Shown here piece by piece: positions 19,199 through 28,635 of a stretch of DNA of 64,000 nucleotides. Location of the stretch: the NCBI RefSeq assembly GCF_001310635.1, contig NZ_BAXR01000005.1, positions 1 through 64,000 on the forward strand. The letters run 5' to 3'. The notes under the pieces were generated by a model, which was given only the letters and a program-made list of their open reading frames with translations, searched no databases and was not told the DNA's origin. The position numbers and the translations under genes were made by a program. Source of the stretch: Bacillus sp. JCM 19034. Lineage in GTDB: Bacteria; Bacillota; Bacilli; Bacillales; Bacillaceae_D. The stretch's first letter is position 1; the number at the start of each line of letters is the position of its first letter.

Positions 19199-19741
19199 TC
19201 ATGGATTATTTGACCTCTTTTTCCTCAAAAAACCAGCTAACACATGAAAAAGCCTTACTGTTTTAATAAGCGTAATATCTGACAGTAAAATCGATTGACT
19301 ACCTTTTAATCCGTTAATTTCAACTTTGCCATCGTTTGAATGGATAATCTTACCGATGTATTCCATATCTTCTGTCATAATTTCGACACGCGTATCTTTC
19401 CATGTTTGCAAATTGGTTTCCAACGTCTCCTCAAAAAACTGTTGCAGCAAGATATCCTTAGCAATAACGGTTTGACTAAATTGGGTAATTAATTTTTTTC
19501 GTAATTCCTCATCGTAAACAAAATGCTGGTGAGAAGATGAAACCTCAGGTAAACCGTATGGAACTTTAGCAGATTCAATCCTAGAAAATGGTATCCAAAT
19601 CCGATCCTTCAAAGACGTTACTGTAACAAAATTGCGACCGATTGTATTCACTTTTCCAACTATTTGTAGTGGATTCTCACCTATCGTGTATATCTCTACT
19701 TGTTGATTTCGTTTATGCTTAAAAAATTTCCTCAAGATCAT
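19199..19741 (-). CDS. Mnx-operon protein with two barrel-like segments, 180 aa
   Basis: Not firmly assigned; by position it could correspond to an upstream mnx gene such as mnxD. It has two beta-rich segments of similar pattern: QIVGKVNTIGRNFVTVTSLK followed by IWIPFSRIESAKV, and MEYIGKIIHSNDGKVEINGL followed by SILLSDITLIKTV. A helical linker lies between them. No signal peptide. It starts with an ATGA overlap with the gene before it and lies 23 bases from the MnxE-like gene, so it is part of the operon. Confidence 0.72.
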   Translation of the reverse strand: MILRKFFKHKRNQQVEIYTIGENPLQIVGKVNTIGRNFVTVTSLKDRIWIPFSRIESAKVPYGLPEVSSSHQHFVYDEELRKKLITQFSQTVIAKDILLQQFFEETLETNLQTWKDTRVEIMTEDMEYIGKIIHSNDGKVEINGLKGSQSILLSDITLIKTVRLFHVLAGFLRKKRSNNP

Positions 19742-19970
19742 AGCTTTTTTTGATCTGGTAATGCTTTGGATAGGTTTAGCAAATTCGATCTGTGCATATA
19801 CTGTTGGACCATTTTCAATTCTTCTGTAGGTAGCTCACTAGCTGGTGACGTTAGGCCTTGCCCGTTTTTAAGGCTAACTACGTTTTCAGCACTTTCTTTT
19901 ATGACTTCCTTTTTCCTTTGCTCCCACAGCTTTTTTTGTACTCCTCTAATCGGATATTAGACCTTTTCAT
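19738..19970 (-). pseudogene. First gene of the mnx-strand operon, about 77 aa, frameshifted
   Basis: Small charged protein of unknown function. ATG 19970 follows AAAGGAGG. It reads MKRSNIRLEEYKK, then needs one extra A in the A-run near 19935 to continue LWEQRKKEVIKESAENVVSL and finish near LPDQKKL. The stop overlaps the next start as ATGA, which supports the repaired frame. Mostly helical. Confidence 0.6.
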
Positions 19971-20151
19971 TCTATCCTCCTTTCATTCCTTAGGTTCAAT
20001 TTCTTTCTATCTAAACATATGCCCTCATCAATCTTTTAGGAATAAAATCTCTATTTTTGGGCTTATACAAACATTAATTTTTTTTCGAAAATTGGAAAAG
20101 GCTACTTCTAATCGCGATGAACATACATATTGTAAAATGGGAGGTGTGGTG

Positions 20152-20568
20152 ATGACGTCAATCATTTTGTGGTTATTTTTCTATGTGAACTTTGTCTTAG
20201 TAGGAATGACATTTGCCTTCTTATTTAAAAAACGCAAACTAATTGGGTATCATTTAGGAATGAATTTAGCGATGACTCCAGCGGGGATTATTTCAATTGC
20301 AACGGGATTAATTCTTATTTATCATTTCCCATATCATTTTACGGAAATAACTATTTTTACAACGATCATTGGGATTAGTATTGGGGTATTGTTCGGTGCA
20401 TTAGTCGAATACCAAACGGTCATTATGGGGATCACAAGTGGTGTGATGAGCGGCATTATGGCACCGATGATCGGTGATATGGCAAACCACAGTCTCTTAT
20501 TAATTGGTTTTTCACAGGTTATCGTTTTTATTTTAATGGGGATGCTTTGTTACTCTTTAAGGTCATGA
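20152..20568 (+). CDS. Small integral membrane protein, 138 aa
   Basis: Four hydrophobic segments (for example ILWLFFYVNFVLVGMTFAFL at the start, and SLLLIGFSQVIVFILMGML near the end). It is glycine- and methionine-rich in the centre (MGITSGVMSGIMAPMIGDM). ATG 20152 sits behind GGGAGG at 7-base spacing. It is transcribed away from the mnx operon and shares its upstream region. No family recognised; a transporter-like role in metal supply is only a guess from position. Confidence 0.7.
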   Translation: MTSIILWLFFYVNFVLVGMTFAFLFKKRKLIGYHLGMNLAMTPAGIISIATGLILIYHFPYHFTEITIFTTIIGISIGVLFGALVEYQTVIMGITSGVMSGIMAPMIGDMANHSLLLIGFSQVIVFILMGMLCYSLRS

Positions 20569-20680
20569 TAAGCTATGGTCCTTATACATTTCGCTACTTA
20601 GCTCCCCTCCACAACAGTGATGGTTAAATGGTTTGCTCATTACATACTATCGAGATTGTAAAGACATTGTTTGAATTGAT

Positions 20681-20818
20681 ATGAGCAACCCCCAATCATT
20701 AGCAGTATGGCGTATGAACTTATTCTATAAAAATAATGCTGAAATAAGCCATAGGGCAAAGAATTACCTATTACAAAATTATACGGACAAACAACTGATT
20801 GGCTGGTTAAAGGGATAG
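20681..20818 (+). CDS. Possible small protein, 45 aa
   Basis: An ATG frame of 45 codons (MSNPQSLAVWRMNLFYKNNA, then HRAKNYLLQNYTDKQLIGWL) with protein-like composition in an otherwise gene-free 480-bp gap. No good ribosome binding site is visible before the ATG, which argues against expression. It could be a remnant. The rest of the gap holds only the hairpin near 20.9 kb. Confidence 0.3.
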   Translation: MSNPQSLAVWRMNLFYKNNAEISHRAKNYLLQNYTDKQLIGWLKG

Positions 20819-20892
20819 GATAGAATTCCCTATTATGAAATATAAATAAAACGTGGATATGCTTAAAAGTAATAGAACACGTTTGACTCCTT

Positions 20893-20938
20893 CAAAAAAG
20901 ATGGCAGATTTAAAAGCATCAAGCTACACGTCTGCCAT
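20893..20938 (-). terminator. Terminator of the CPBP/zinc-ribbon operon
   Basis: ATGGCAGA at 20901 pairs with TCTGCCAT at 20931. On the minus strand the stem is followed by CTTTTTTGAA, a usable U-tract. Confidence 0.65.
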
Positions 20939-21055
20939 TAACGTTTTATCTTTACCTAAAATCCTTTCCTGACACCCTTCTAATTATTTTACAAAACATC
21001 TCCCATTCTTCAGGATAATGGTTACTTCCGGATTTTTTTATATTTCGTCCTTCTC

Positions 21056-21529
21056 TCAAAATCTCACGCTCCACTGAGTTCCATCCAAAACACCTTGGTT
21101 TTCATAGTGGGCTTTCCAGTTTAACAAGTCGATCGGTTTTAACTCCTCAATCAATCTCGTAACAGTTACCTTTCTTATATTTTTTTGTATAATTCCAACG
21201 ATTAAACCATTATCATTATAATGTTGCCATGTAATACTACGGTTAATAATATCTATGTCAACGTAATAGCTATCACCGAAATAGCCACCGACTGACGCTT
21301 TAAGAGCTTGTATCTTTGCATATGCAGCATCAATGGCCTGTTCTTTATTCCACTCGTTCTTACAATCATGGCAATAATATTTCGGTCCTCCGACCAACTC
21401 ACAACATCCACCAAGTTTTATTTCTCCTGCCTCTGCTCGTAAAAAAGCTTCATAGGTTGGCATACCATATTGGATTTTCACTGTGTTTTTTGACTAACAA
21501 TTCGGACACTGTTTATAAATAATTGCCAT
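21056..21529 (-). pseudogene. Zinc-ribbon-containing hypothetical protein with in-frame TAG
   Basis: From a good GGGAGG and ATG at 21529 the frame reads MAIIYKQCPNC, then TAG at 21496-21494, then SKNTVKIQYGMPTYEAFLRA, with further Cys pairs in GGCCELVGGPKYYCHDCKNE. CPNC and YCHDC would form a zinc ribbon. Function otherwise unknown. A GTG at 21481 could restart translation but would lose the first CxxC. It lies 2 bases after the CPBP protease stop, so cotranscribed. The TAG may be an error, a nonsense mutation or a restart. Confidence 0.65.
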
Positions 21530-21531
21530 GT

Positions 21532-22290
21532 CTACCTCCCTAGAAGTCTCGTTTTCTTAGCTACAACATAGATAAAACCAAGCAATACAAAGGCGATACC
21601 TGCTGATACCCAGCCCATTTTTTCAATAACTTCCTCAGTCCGCTCTGTTGCTAATAACCCTGACTCTGTTAAAAGCACATAATAGGTAAAATTGCCTCCA
21701 AAATGAATGCCGATGCTAAACCACAAAGATTTCGTTATTATAAATGGTAATGTAAAAACAACGGCCATAACAAAATAGCGAATCCAATAAGGAAGGGGCA
21801 ACCCCCATTGTGGTAAATGATACAATGTGAATAAAAGACAAATAATCAAGACGATCCATTTCCACGATAGATGCCCTTTCAATGTTCTTACTACATAGCC
21901 CCGAAAAATGAGCTCTTCTGCAAATGCTGTAAAACCAGCAGTAAAAATAGCAAAGACAAGAATAAGAGCAATTTTTTGTAGAGAAGTAGATTCAATTGTA
22001 ACGATATTAAAATGAGTTAAGATAACATAAACGACATAATTAAAAAAACATCCAATTAAAATCCCACTCACTAACAAATAGCCCCACTTTTTATGACGAA
22101 ATAATCCTAAATCTTTTAATCCATCTATATTAACCACTTTTACTAATTTTATCGTGCCATAAAAAAAGAGAATCGCAGTAAGTACAAAACCTATTGTTGA
22201 TTGAAGAATAAAAGGCAAATAACTTAAAATAATAAGGACAATAAAGACGAGAATCTTTTTATGAAACATATATTTCATTGTTTTCAACAC
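21532..22290 (-). CDS. CPBP family intramembrane glutamic endopeptidase
   Basis: Membrane-embedded protease of the CAAX-processing/bacteriocin-immunity (CPBP, formerly Abi) family. About eight hydrophobic segments. Conserved active-site motifs are EELIFRGYV, FTLYHLPQW and GIHFGGNF. Substrate unknown. The stop codon is part of the ribosome binding site of the next gene. Confidence 0.88.
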   Translation of the reverse strand: MLKTMKYMFHKKILVFIVLIILSYLPFILQSTIGFVLTAILFFYGTIKLVKVVNIDGLKDLGLFRHKKWGYLLVSGILIGCFFNYVVYVILTHFNIVTIESTSLQKIALILVFAIFTAGFTAFAEELIFRGYVVRTLKGHLSWKWIVLIICLLFTLYHLPQWGLPLPYWIRYFVMAVVFTLPFIITKSLWFSIGIHFGGNFTYYVLLTESGLLATERTEEVIEKMGWVSAGIAFVLLGFIYVVAKKTRLLGR

Positions 22291-22442
22291 CTATCTAAAA
22301 ATAGTTACATCCCTTTATATAAAAGGGTGAATTCGCTACAACTGCATCCTAATACTAACACATTCTTCCTTTCCTTAGGCTATTTTGTCATATATTTTAA
22401 CTTGTCTATATCCTCTTAAACTATTTATAATAACATTACAAA

Positions 22443-22454
22443 CCGAACGTTCAG
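22443..22454. promoter_or_regulatory. Candidate TetR operator
   Basis: CCGAACGTTCAG is a near-perfect 12-base palindrome (core GAACGTTC) located about 20 bases before the TetR start, where autoregulation of such repressors usually acts. Confidence 0.5.
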
Positions 22455-22472
22455 TATTAAGGAGAGGTGGAG

Positions 22473-23069
22473 ATGAATAAAAAACAACTAGCATCAGAAG
22501 AAACGAAGAAGAAAATTGTGGAACAGGCTCGTACTCTTTTCATTAATAAAGGGTATACAGCTACCTCAATTGAAGACATTGTTTCGGCTACCGGTTGTAG
22601 TAAAGGGAGCATCTATTACCATTTCAATAGCAAAGAGAAGCTCTTCCTCTGTTTGCTTGAGGAATGGGATCGCCAGTGGAATGAAACGTGGACAGAAATC
22701 GAAAAACACTGCCAAACCGTTAGCGATAAACTATACCATTTAGCTAAGTTTCAAGCGGAAGATGATTTTAGTAATCCTCTAACAAAGGCTTGGGATGAAT
22801 TTATGTCAGGTCAGCATAGTACTGAAATGAAAGAGCGTTTGAGAGAAATAGTCGAAAGTAACCTACAATTTAATGAGAAATTGCTCAAAGAAGGAATGGC
22901 ACGAGGTGAATTTAAACAGGACGATTGCCGAATGCTAAGTCTTATTTTTGATTCATTAATGCAAGGGCTTGGAACGAATTCTCGTAGAATGAGCTTACAA
23001 CAAGCTCTCGAAATGAATCAAAAAGCAATAAGTGTACTCCTACATGGAATAAAAATAGACGTTAAGTGA
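22473..23069 (+). CDS. TetR/AcrR family transcriptional regulator
   Basis: DNA-binding repressor, 198 residues. The N-terminal helix-turn-helix is clear (GYTATSIEDIVSATGCSKGS, then IYYHFNSKEKLF). The C-terminal ligand domain has no named family. It is followed 19 bases later by a MATE pump, so it probably controls that pump in response to an exported compound. ATG 22473 is preferred over GTG 22467 because of spacing to GGAGAGG. Confidence 0.9.
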   Translation: MNKKQLASEETKKKIVEQARTLFINKGYTATSIEDIVSATGCSKGSIYYHFNSKEKLFLCLLEEWDRQWNETWTEIEKHCQTVSDKLYHLAKFQAEDDFSNPLTKAWDEFMSGQHSTEMKERLREIVESNLQFNEKLLKEGMARGEFKQDDCRMLSLIFDSLMQGLGTNSRRMSLQQALEMNQKAISVLLHGIKIDVK

Positions 23070-23088
23070 TTTTTGGAGGAATGGTAGA

Positions 23089-24450
23089 TTGAACAACAAG
23101 AGCATAAAAAAGCTTACTGCTTTCTCCCTTACTTGGCCCATTTTTGTCGAGATGCTAACCCATATTTTAATGGGGAATGTTGACACATTTATGCTAAGCC
23201 ATGTTTCTGATAATGCAGTAGCCGCAGTTGGAGTAACAAGGCAGTTACTAGATTTTTCAATTATTTTATTTAACTTATTAGGTCTAGGTGTTGGTGTAAT
23301 TATCGCCCAATTTGTTGGGGCAAAGAATTTCAATGATGCTAGTAAAATTGCTGCATCAGCACTCACGTTAAATTTCGTATTCGGAATCGTCATTAGTGTT
23401 CTGTTCGTATTAAATCGTGATCTATTTTTATCGTTTTATCATTTAACTCCAGAATTATCGGAGCTAGCACAAATGTATCTACTTATTGTGGGTGGAACAT
23501 TGTTCTTAGAAGCCGTCATGCTGACGATTGGGCCAGTTATTCGCTCTCACGGATTTACGATGGATACGATGTATATCGGAATTGGCATGAACGTTGTGAA
23601 CGTTATCGGTAATGCTGTGCTCATTTTTGGCTTATTCGGTTTTCCTGAGCTTGGCGTGATGGGCGTTGCCTTTTCTACGGCTTTTAGTAGAATCTTAGGC
23701 TTCATTTTTCTATTATTTCTTTTATATAAACGAATCCAAGCACCAATTGCGTTGCGGGATTATATCCATATTAAATGGCGGGAAATTGGCATGACGTTAA
23801 AAATTGGGATTCCTTCTGGACTAGAGTGGCTTTCGTATCATTTTAGCCAAATGATGGTGACGAAAATGGTGACATTAATGGGTGCTACCGCTCTAGCCAC
23901 ACATATCTATGCATCAAATATTGTATTGTTCTTCATGTTATTTGGCATGGCGATCGGTGAAGGAACGGAAATCCTTGTCGCTCAATTATTCGGTTCGAGG
24001 AAGATTGAAACAGCATACAAGCAATTATTACTAAGTTTAAAATGGGCATTCGGCATAACTCTCGGACTTATTCTTATCGTATCGCTATTCCGAGAACAAG
24101 TCCTGATGATTTTTACGAATGATTTGGAGATTATTACGGTCGGATCAGCCGTCCTATTATTCTGTATCCTCCTAGAACCAGGTCGCGTGTTCAACCATGT
24201 GATCATTAATTCACTACGCGCTGCCGGAGATGTGAAATTTCCGTTAGTAATGGCCGTCATTTCAATGTGGGGACTAAAAATTCCATTGGCCTATCTATTT
24301 GGTATCCACTTAGGATATGGAGTATTAGGAGTTTGGATCGCTCATGCTTGTGATGAATGGGTTAGAGGCATTGTTCATTACAGACGATGGACAGGGAGAA
24401 AGTGGGAAAAGAAACTCACCAACCATATCGATTCGATTCAGGCATCGTAA
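23089..24450 (+). CDS. MATE family efflux transporter
   Basis: Twelve-helix cation/drug antiporter of the plasma membrane, 453 residues. Typical MATE features: LTWPIFVEMLTHILMGNVDT at the N-terminus, and RSHGFTMDTMYIGIGMNVVN in the middle of the first bundle. It starts with TTG at 23089 behind GGAGG, downstream of its likely TetR regulator. Substrate unknown. Confidence 0.9.
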   Translation: MNNKSIKKLTAFSLTWPIFVEMLTHILMGNVDTFMLSHVSDNAVAAVGVTRQLLDFSIILFNLLGLGVGVIIAQFVGAKNFNDASKIAASALTLNFVFGIVISVLFVLNRDLFLSFYHLTPELSELAQMYLLIVGGTLFLEAVMLTIGPVIRSHGFTMDTMYIGIGMNVVNVIGNAVLIFGLFGFPELGVMGVAFSTAFSRILGFIFLLFLLYKRIQAPIALRDYIHIKWREIGMTLKIGIPSGLEWLSYHFSQMMVTKMVTLMGATALATHIYASNIVLFFMLFGMAIGEGTEILVAQLFGSRKIETAYKQLLLSLKWAFGITLGLILIVSLFREQVLMIFTNDLEIITVGSAVLLFCILLEPGRVFNHVIINSLRAAGDVKFPLVMAVISMWGLKIPLAYLFGIHLGYGVLGVWIAHACDEWVRGIVHYRRWTGRKWEKKLTNHIDSIQAS

Positions 24451-24465
24451 GATAGATACAATCGC

Positions 24466-24498
24466 AGAAAGAGGCGGGTTTTGTCCCAGCCTCTTTCT
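24466..24498 (+). terminator. Terminator of the TetR-MATE operon
   Basis: AGAAAGAGGC pairs perfectly with GCCTCTTTCT around a loop containing TTTTGTCCCA. That loop resembles the ends of the GGGCTGGGAC repeat at 58.7 kb. Confidence 0.8.
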
Positions 24499-24691
24499 AT
24501 ATGTTATGTACTTTCATAGACAAGCTAATAATAATGGTCACTATACGACGCATCCTGTGGGACTTAAATATATATTGAAAACCTAACCATTCTTTCCTCC
24601 GTACCATAAGCATTATTTAATCTTTTATTAGGGCACGAACGTATTAAGTGCATACATCTAGCAAATCGATTATATGTACTTATTCGAAAGT

Positions 24692-25227
24692 TTACTTTGC
24701 ATATTCAATCAACCAACAATCTCGATACTCCCCTTCATGAAGTTCATTTTTAGGTAGAAGCTTAACCCTTTCAAAACCACACTTTTCATAACAGCGAATG
24801 GCTCTCTCATTCCAAGTTTGAGGTCCATAACCACTCTATCTACATTCTTCTGCTCAACTAAATACTCCACCATAGTTTTAACAAGAAGGGTACCAATACC
24901 TCGATTCCAATAATTGATTTCTCCTATAAATTGGTCAATTCCATAAATAACATCAGGAACATCAACATACCCATATAATTTCCTTGTTTCATTATCCAAT
25001 TGATAAAATTGAATATATCCAATTTCAACTTTTTCAAATTCTACAATACAGCCGATTTCACCGTTTTCACGCTGATAAAACTCCTTATTTACCTTTTCTA
25101 AATTAAAGGGATTGTCCCTTCCTTCATAGTATTCAAGAACTAAAGGATCAGAAAGCCATTTAGCTAACAAATGGTTATCTTTCCATTCTAATTTACGAAC
25201 TACTAACTCACCATTTTTGAATAACAT
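24692..25227 (-). pseudogene. Aminoglycoside 6'-acetyltransferase-like GNAT, frameshifted
   Basis: GNAT acetyltransferase of the AAC(6')/RimJ type. Features: VVRKLEWKDNHLLAKWLSDP, the IGEINYWNRGIGTLLVKTMV acetyl-CoA region, and VDRVVMDL. The frame breaks near 24815 (one A lost); the correct continuation reads TWNERAIRCYEKCGFERVK and ends CWLIEYAK at 24692. An unrepaired reading ends earlier, at 24709, in a wrong tail. ATG 25227 follows GGAGGG. Restored length 178 residues. An actual resistance function is not shown. Confidence 0.82.
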
Positions 25228-25361
25228 TCTGATCCCTCCTAGCAAAATGAATGATTATATTAAACTTGTTACTTATTTCTGGGGGGTGATATGTTTCTGA
25301 ATTATCAGAATAGTACGAGTAAGCATTACAAACGGAGAATACATTTTTACTTTTGATGCTG

Positions 25362-26189
25362 TTAAATTGGAAATTCATAGCCTACGTAGTTAAATGTATG
25401 ATAAAATCCCAAATTTCCGGCGACTGCAATGGATGGTTTATTTACCTCCATACAATCCCAATACGGAACCATATTATTCTCAAAACACTCTTTTACAAAG
25501 CTGTGTGCTATCGTTTGAGCCAATTTTTTTCCTTGATGTCCCTCTAACGTTTCAATATCAATACAATGAATATTTTCAAAAACAAAACCTGAAAAACAGA
25601 CACTAACAATCTCGTTATTAGAGACAATACAATAACCAATCCCCTCATTAAAAAAACGTTCGGGTGATGACCAAAACTCTAATACTTTTGAGTGTAAGAA
25701 CTCAATGTTCTTTATTGTGCTATTATTGTTTTCATAGAGAGACTTGGTCATTTTATGAACGGTATACCCTTCTTCCAGCAAAGATTCTCTTTCAGGTTTA
25801 TAGTTCTCTTTTTCTAACATATAAACTCTTTGTAGCCAACTTCCTAATTTGCGATCTTTAAATAACAATTCAATAGTGTTATTCCACTTATGATGATTGC
25901 CTACCCCTTCAAACCATTGTAAACCTACTTTCTTTGCTTCAGGTTTTATTACATGGTCAATAAAAGTATTTATTTCTTTGTTAAATCTCTCATTACTTTC
26001 ATCTCCAATAAATATAAAACCATCATTATTACCTAACCAAATAAGTCCAGATTTAGGTGTAATCGTATTGTCAACAAATATACGTCCAGGGTTAACTCCA
26101 GTAATGATTGCTTTAGCCTCTAATTGCCCTTGTTCATTTATAATTCCTGTACATTTATGAAAATCACTTTGCTTTAATTCAGAAATCAT
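25362..26189 (-). CDS. GNAT acetyltransferase-like protein, 275 aa
   Basis: Two-part protein. The N-terminal half (AKAIITGVNPGRIFVDNTIT, GLIWLGNNDGFIFIGDE) and the GNAT C-terminal half (EIVSVCFSGFVFENIHCIDI, then EGHQGKKLAQTIAHSFV) match the GNAT acetyltransferase family common in Bacillus. The acetyl-CoA loop GHQGKKLA is present. Substrate unknown. Single gene. Confidence 0.85.
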   Translation of the reverse strand: MISELKQSDFHKCTGIINEQGQLEAKAIITGVNPGRIFVDNTITPKSGLIWLGNNDGFIFIGDESNERFNKEINTFIDHVIKPEAKKVGLQWFEGVGNHHKWNNTIELLFKDRKLGSWLQRVYMLEKENYKPERESLLEEGYTVHKMTKSLYENNNSTIKNIEFLHSKVLEFWSSPERFFNEGIGYCIVSNNEIVSVCFSGFVFENIHCIDIETLEGHQGKKLAQTIAHSFVKECFENNMVPYWDCMEVNKPSIAVAGNLGFYHTFNYVGYEFPI

Positions 26190-26323
26190 TTTTTTCTCCT
26201 CTCATACACTTCATCTTTCGGGAAAAGAAAATGCAAAGGTATATCACTCATAGGTCATTATTTGAAAATAAAATAGAAAAGTTTAATCCTAATGCTAATA
26301 TGATCAATGCTTTGAGCGAAGTA

Positions 26324-26366
26324 TATAGAATCCGGTGGGAGCCTTAGGTACTTCACCGATTCTATA
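26324..26366 (-). terminator. Hairpin downstream of the rRNA methyltransferase
   Basis: TATAGAATC and GGTG pair with CACC and GATTCTATA in the gap 3' of the methyltransferase. No U-tract follows, so intrinsic termination is uncertain. Confidence 0.4.
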
Positions 26367-26378
26367 GCAACCATCAAA

Positions 26379-27785
26379 TTAATTATTATTCAACCCTAAC
26401 ACCGCAACATTTTCAACCTGTGCCGTCCATGGAAACATATCCACTGGCTGAATCGAGTTTACTTTGTAGTTTTCTTTACGCAATTCCTCCACATCCTTTG
26501 CTAAGGTTGAAGGATTACACGATACATAGATCACTTTTTTTGGCTTTACCTTCTTAATCGTCTGCAGTAGTTGCTTGTCACAGCCGACTCTTGGCGGATC
26601 GACGATAATCACATCAGGCTTCCATTCTTGCTTAACCCATTTTGGCAGGAGCTGCTCTGCTTTTCCGACTTCATACGTTAGATGCTCAAAGCCATTTGCT
26701 TTTGCATTCTTTTTAGCATCTTCAATTGCTTCAGCAATAACATCCATTCCTCTAACCTCAGCTACTTGATCGGCAATCCATAAGCCAATTGTTCCAACTC
26801 CACAATATGCATCAACGACTTTTTCTTTACCTGTAAATGCACCAGCTTCTTTCACTTTGTTGTAAAGCTTTTTTGTTTGCTCTGGGTTGAGCTGAAAGAA
26901 TGCTCTTGCAGATAAGGAAAAGGTTCGTGACCCTAATTTTTCAGTGATCTCTCTATCTCCTGCGATTACCTTTGTTTTATCACCAAAAATGAGTGATGTT
27001 TTCTTCTCATTAATGTTGTGAACGATCGATTTTACTTCAGGTAATCGTTTGTTAATTTCAGCGATCATTGCCTCTTTTCTTGGCAGCTCATTCGTTTTCG
27101 TTACAAGAACAACTTGAATTTCTCCTGTTTCAAAGGCCACTCTTGATACAACCGACCGAATCGCTCCCTTATGCTTTCTCTCTTCATAAATCGAGACGTT
27201 TAGATCGTTTAAAATTTGCTTAACCACTTTCGTCACGCGATTTATCGCTTCATGCTGGATTGGACATTCCGACAAATCGACAAGCTGATGTGAGTTCTCT
27301 GCATAAAGGCCCGCTCGCACAAAACGCCCTTCTCTCTTAACTTGCATTTGGCCTTTATTACGGTAATTCCATGGGTTGTCCATCCCTATCGCTGGCAATA
27401 TCGTTACTTTTTCCATATTAAGCTTTGTATGACGCTCAAATGCTTGAACGACAATATTGCGTTTTTCCTCTAATGTCGCTTCATATTTTAAATGCTGAAG
27501 CTGACAGCCCCCGCATTGATCATAAACAGGACATGGTGCATCAATTCGGTCAGGCGATTTTTTCCTAGTTTTAAGTACCTTTGCTTCTGTATAACGCGGA
27601 TGAATCACTTCAGCCTCCGCAACTACCTCTTCTCCAGGTAATGCACCTTTAATAAACACAACCTGTTTCTTAAAGTAGCCGACTCCTTCGCCATTAATAC
27701 CTAACCTCTTTATCGTTAACGGGAACTTTTGCCCTTTTTCCATTTGGTTCGTTTTCACATGATTCTGTTGAACCTTTTTATTCAT
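26379..27785 (-). CDS. 23S rRNA (uracil-5-)-methyltransferase, RlmCD/YfjO type
   Basis: SAM-dependent RNA m5U methyltransferase, about 468 residues. An N-terminal TRAM RNA-binding domain ([20 protein letters not shown]) is followed by an iron-sulfur cluster site ([11 protein letters not shown] plus a later Cys in LSECPIQH). The Rossmann domain has [15 protein letters not shown], and the catalytic Cys is in [11 protein letters not shown]. subtilis has two such proteins (RlmCD and YfjO); the closeness of pdaA mildly favours the YfjO locus. ATG 27785 is preferred over TTG 27794. Confidence 0.92.
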   Translation of the reverse strand: MNKKVQQNHVKTNQMEKGQKFPLTIKRLGINGEGVGYFKKQVVFIKGALPGEEVVAEAEVIHPRYTEAKVLKTRKKSPDRIDAPCPVYDQCGGCQLQHLKYEATLEEKRNIVVQAFERHTKLNMEKVTILPAIGMDNPWNYRNKGQMQVKREGRFVRAGLYAENSHQLVDLSECPIQHEAINRVTKVVKQILNDLNVSIYEERKHKGAIRSVVSRVAFETGEIQVVLVTKTNELPRKEAMIAEINKRLPEVKSIVHNINEKKTSLIFGDKTKVIAGDREITEKLGSRTFSLSARAFFQLNPEQTKKLYNKVKEAGAFTGKEKVVDAYCGVGTIGLWIADQVAEVRGMDVIAEAIEDAKKNAKANGFEHLTYEVGKAEQLLPKWVKQEWKPDVIIVDPPRVGCDKQLLQTIKKVKPKKVIYVSCNPSTLAKDVEELRKENYKVNSIQPVDMFPWTAQVENVAVLGLNNN

Positions 27786-28090
27786 GTCACTCAACTCCGA
27801 TCACAAATTCCCTTTATTATAGCATATTGTACGTGTTCCTTTTGTTTAATGATTCGTGAAAGAGAGTATTACGAAACTTATTTGATGCTAAACATTAGGA
27901 GTTGTTTTTTGAAAGTAGCAGTTATAATTATAGGAAACTCGCAAAATCAAGAGAATATATTTTGCACCGCTTAAATAACTTAATTGTAAGTCTAATTACA
28001 TTTCAGCAATACTTCCTAAACTTACTAGACCTTTAACCTCTTTATCTCTGATAAAATAGTAAAACAGATATGAAAAAGGGGAGATAATGT

Positions 28091-28453
28091 GTGTCAATAC
28101 CTACAGATATCGCTTCATTACAAATTATGGCGTATGTATACAAGAAAGAAAGTATGCAATCAATTTTTGAGAAAACAGTTGAGAGCTTAGTTAAACAAGT
28201 TCTCTATATTGATTGGGCGGGAATCTATCTTTATGAACAGCTTAATCATAAGCTTGTTGCTGCATCATCATTTGAGGATGATTTAAAGTGGGAATGTAAC
28301 GGTGAGCTAAAATTCCCAATTACAAATTCATCAGATGAGGAGATTGGAATGCTTGTCGTAAGAAGTAAGCAACCGATAGCATTTGATGTAACAGATGTTA
28401 GCACTCTTGAAACAATTGCTGCAGCAATTGGTCAAGAAAGCTTCGCGAACTAA
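28091..28453 (+). CDS. GAF domain protein, 120 aa
   Basis: Single small GAF domain, a ligand-binding fold (VLYIDWAGIYLYEQLNHKLV, EIGMLVVRSKQPIAFDVTDV, TLETIAAAIGQ). Of the free-Met-sulfoxide-reductase-like size class, but the cysteine set needed for that activity is absent, so I would not assign it. The start is GTG behind AAGGGGAG. A strong terminator follows. Confidence 0.8.
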   Translation: MSIPTDIASLQIMAYVYKKESMQSIFEKTVESLVKQVLYIDWAGIYLYEQLNHKLVAASSFEDDLKWECNGELKFPITNSSDEEIGMLVVRSKQPIAFDVTDVSTLETIAAAIGQESFAN

Positions 28454-28462
28454 AGACATAAT

Positions 28463-28504
28463 AGAGCCTCAGGAGGGATTATCCCTTACTTGAGGCTCTT
28501 TTTG
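28463..28504 (+). terminator. Terminator of the GAF gene
   Basis: AGAGCCTCA pairs with TGAGGCTCT, with GGGATTATCCC inside, followed by TTTTTG. Confidence 0.9.
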
Positions 28505-28635
28505 TGGAACGAATGACACTAATTAGTTACACGCATCATTACCGATTACAGCAGCAAACATTCTGCTTGATCCAATTGTTTTTGTTATCTTGCAAACATC
28601 AGCTCTTTCCACTCGGAATTGCACTTAATCCTTCT

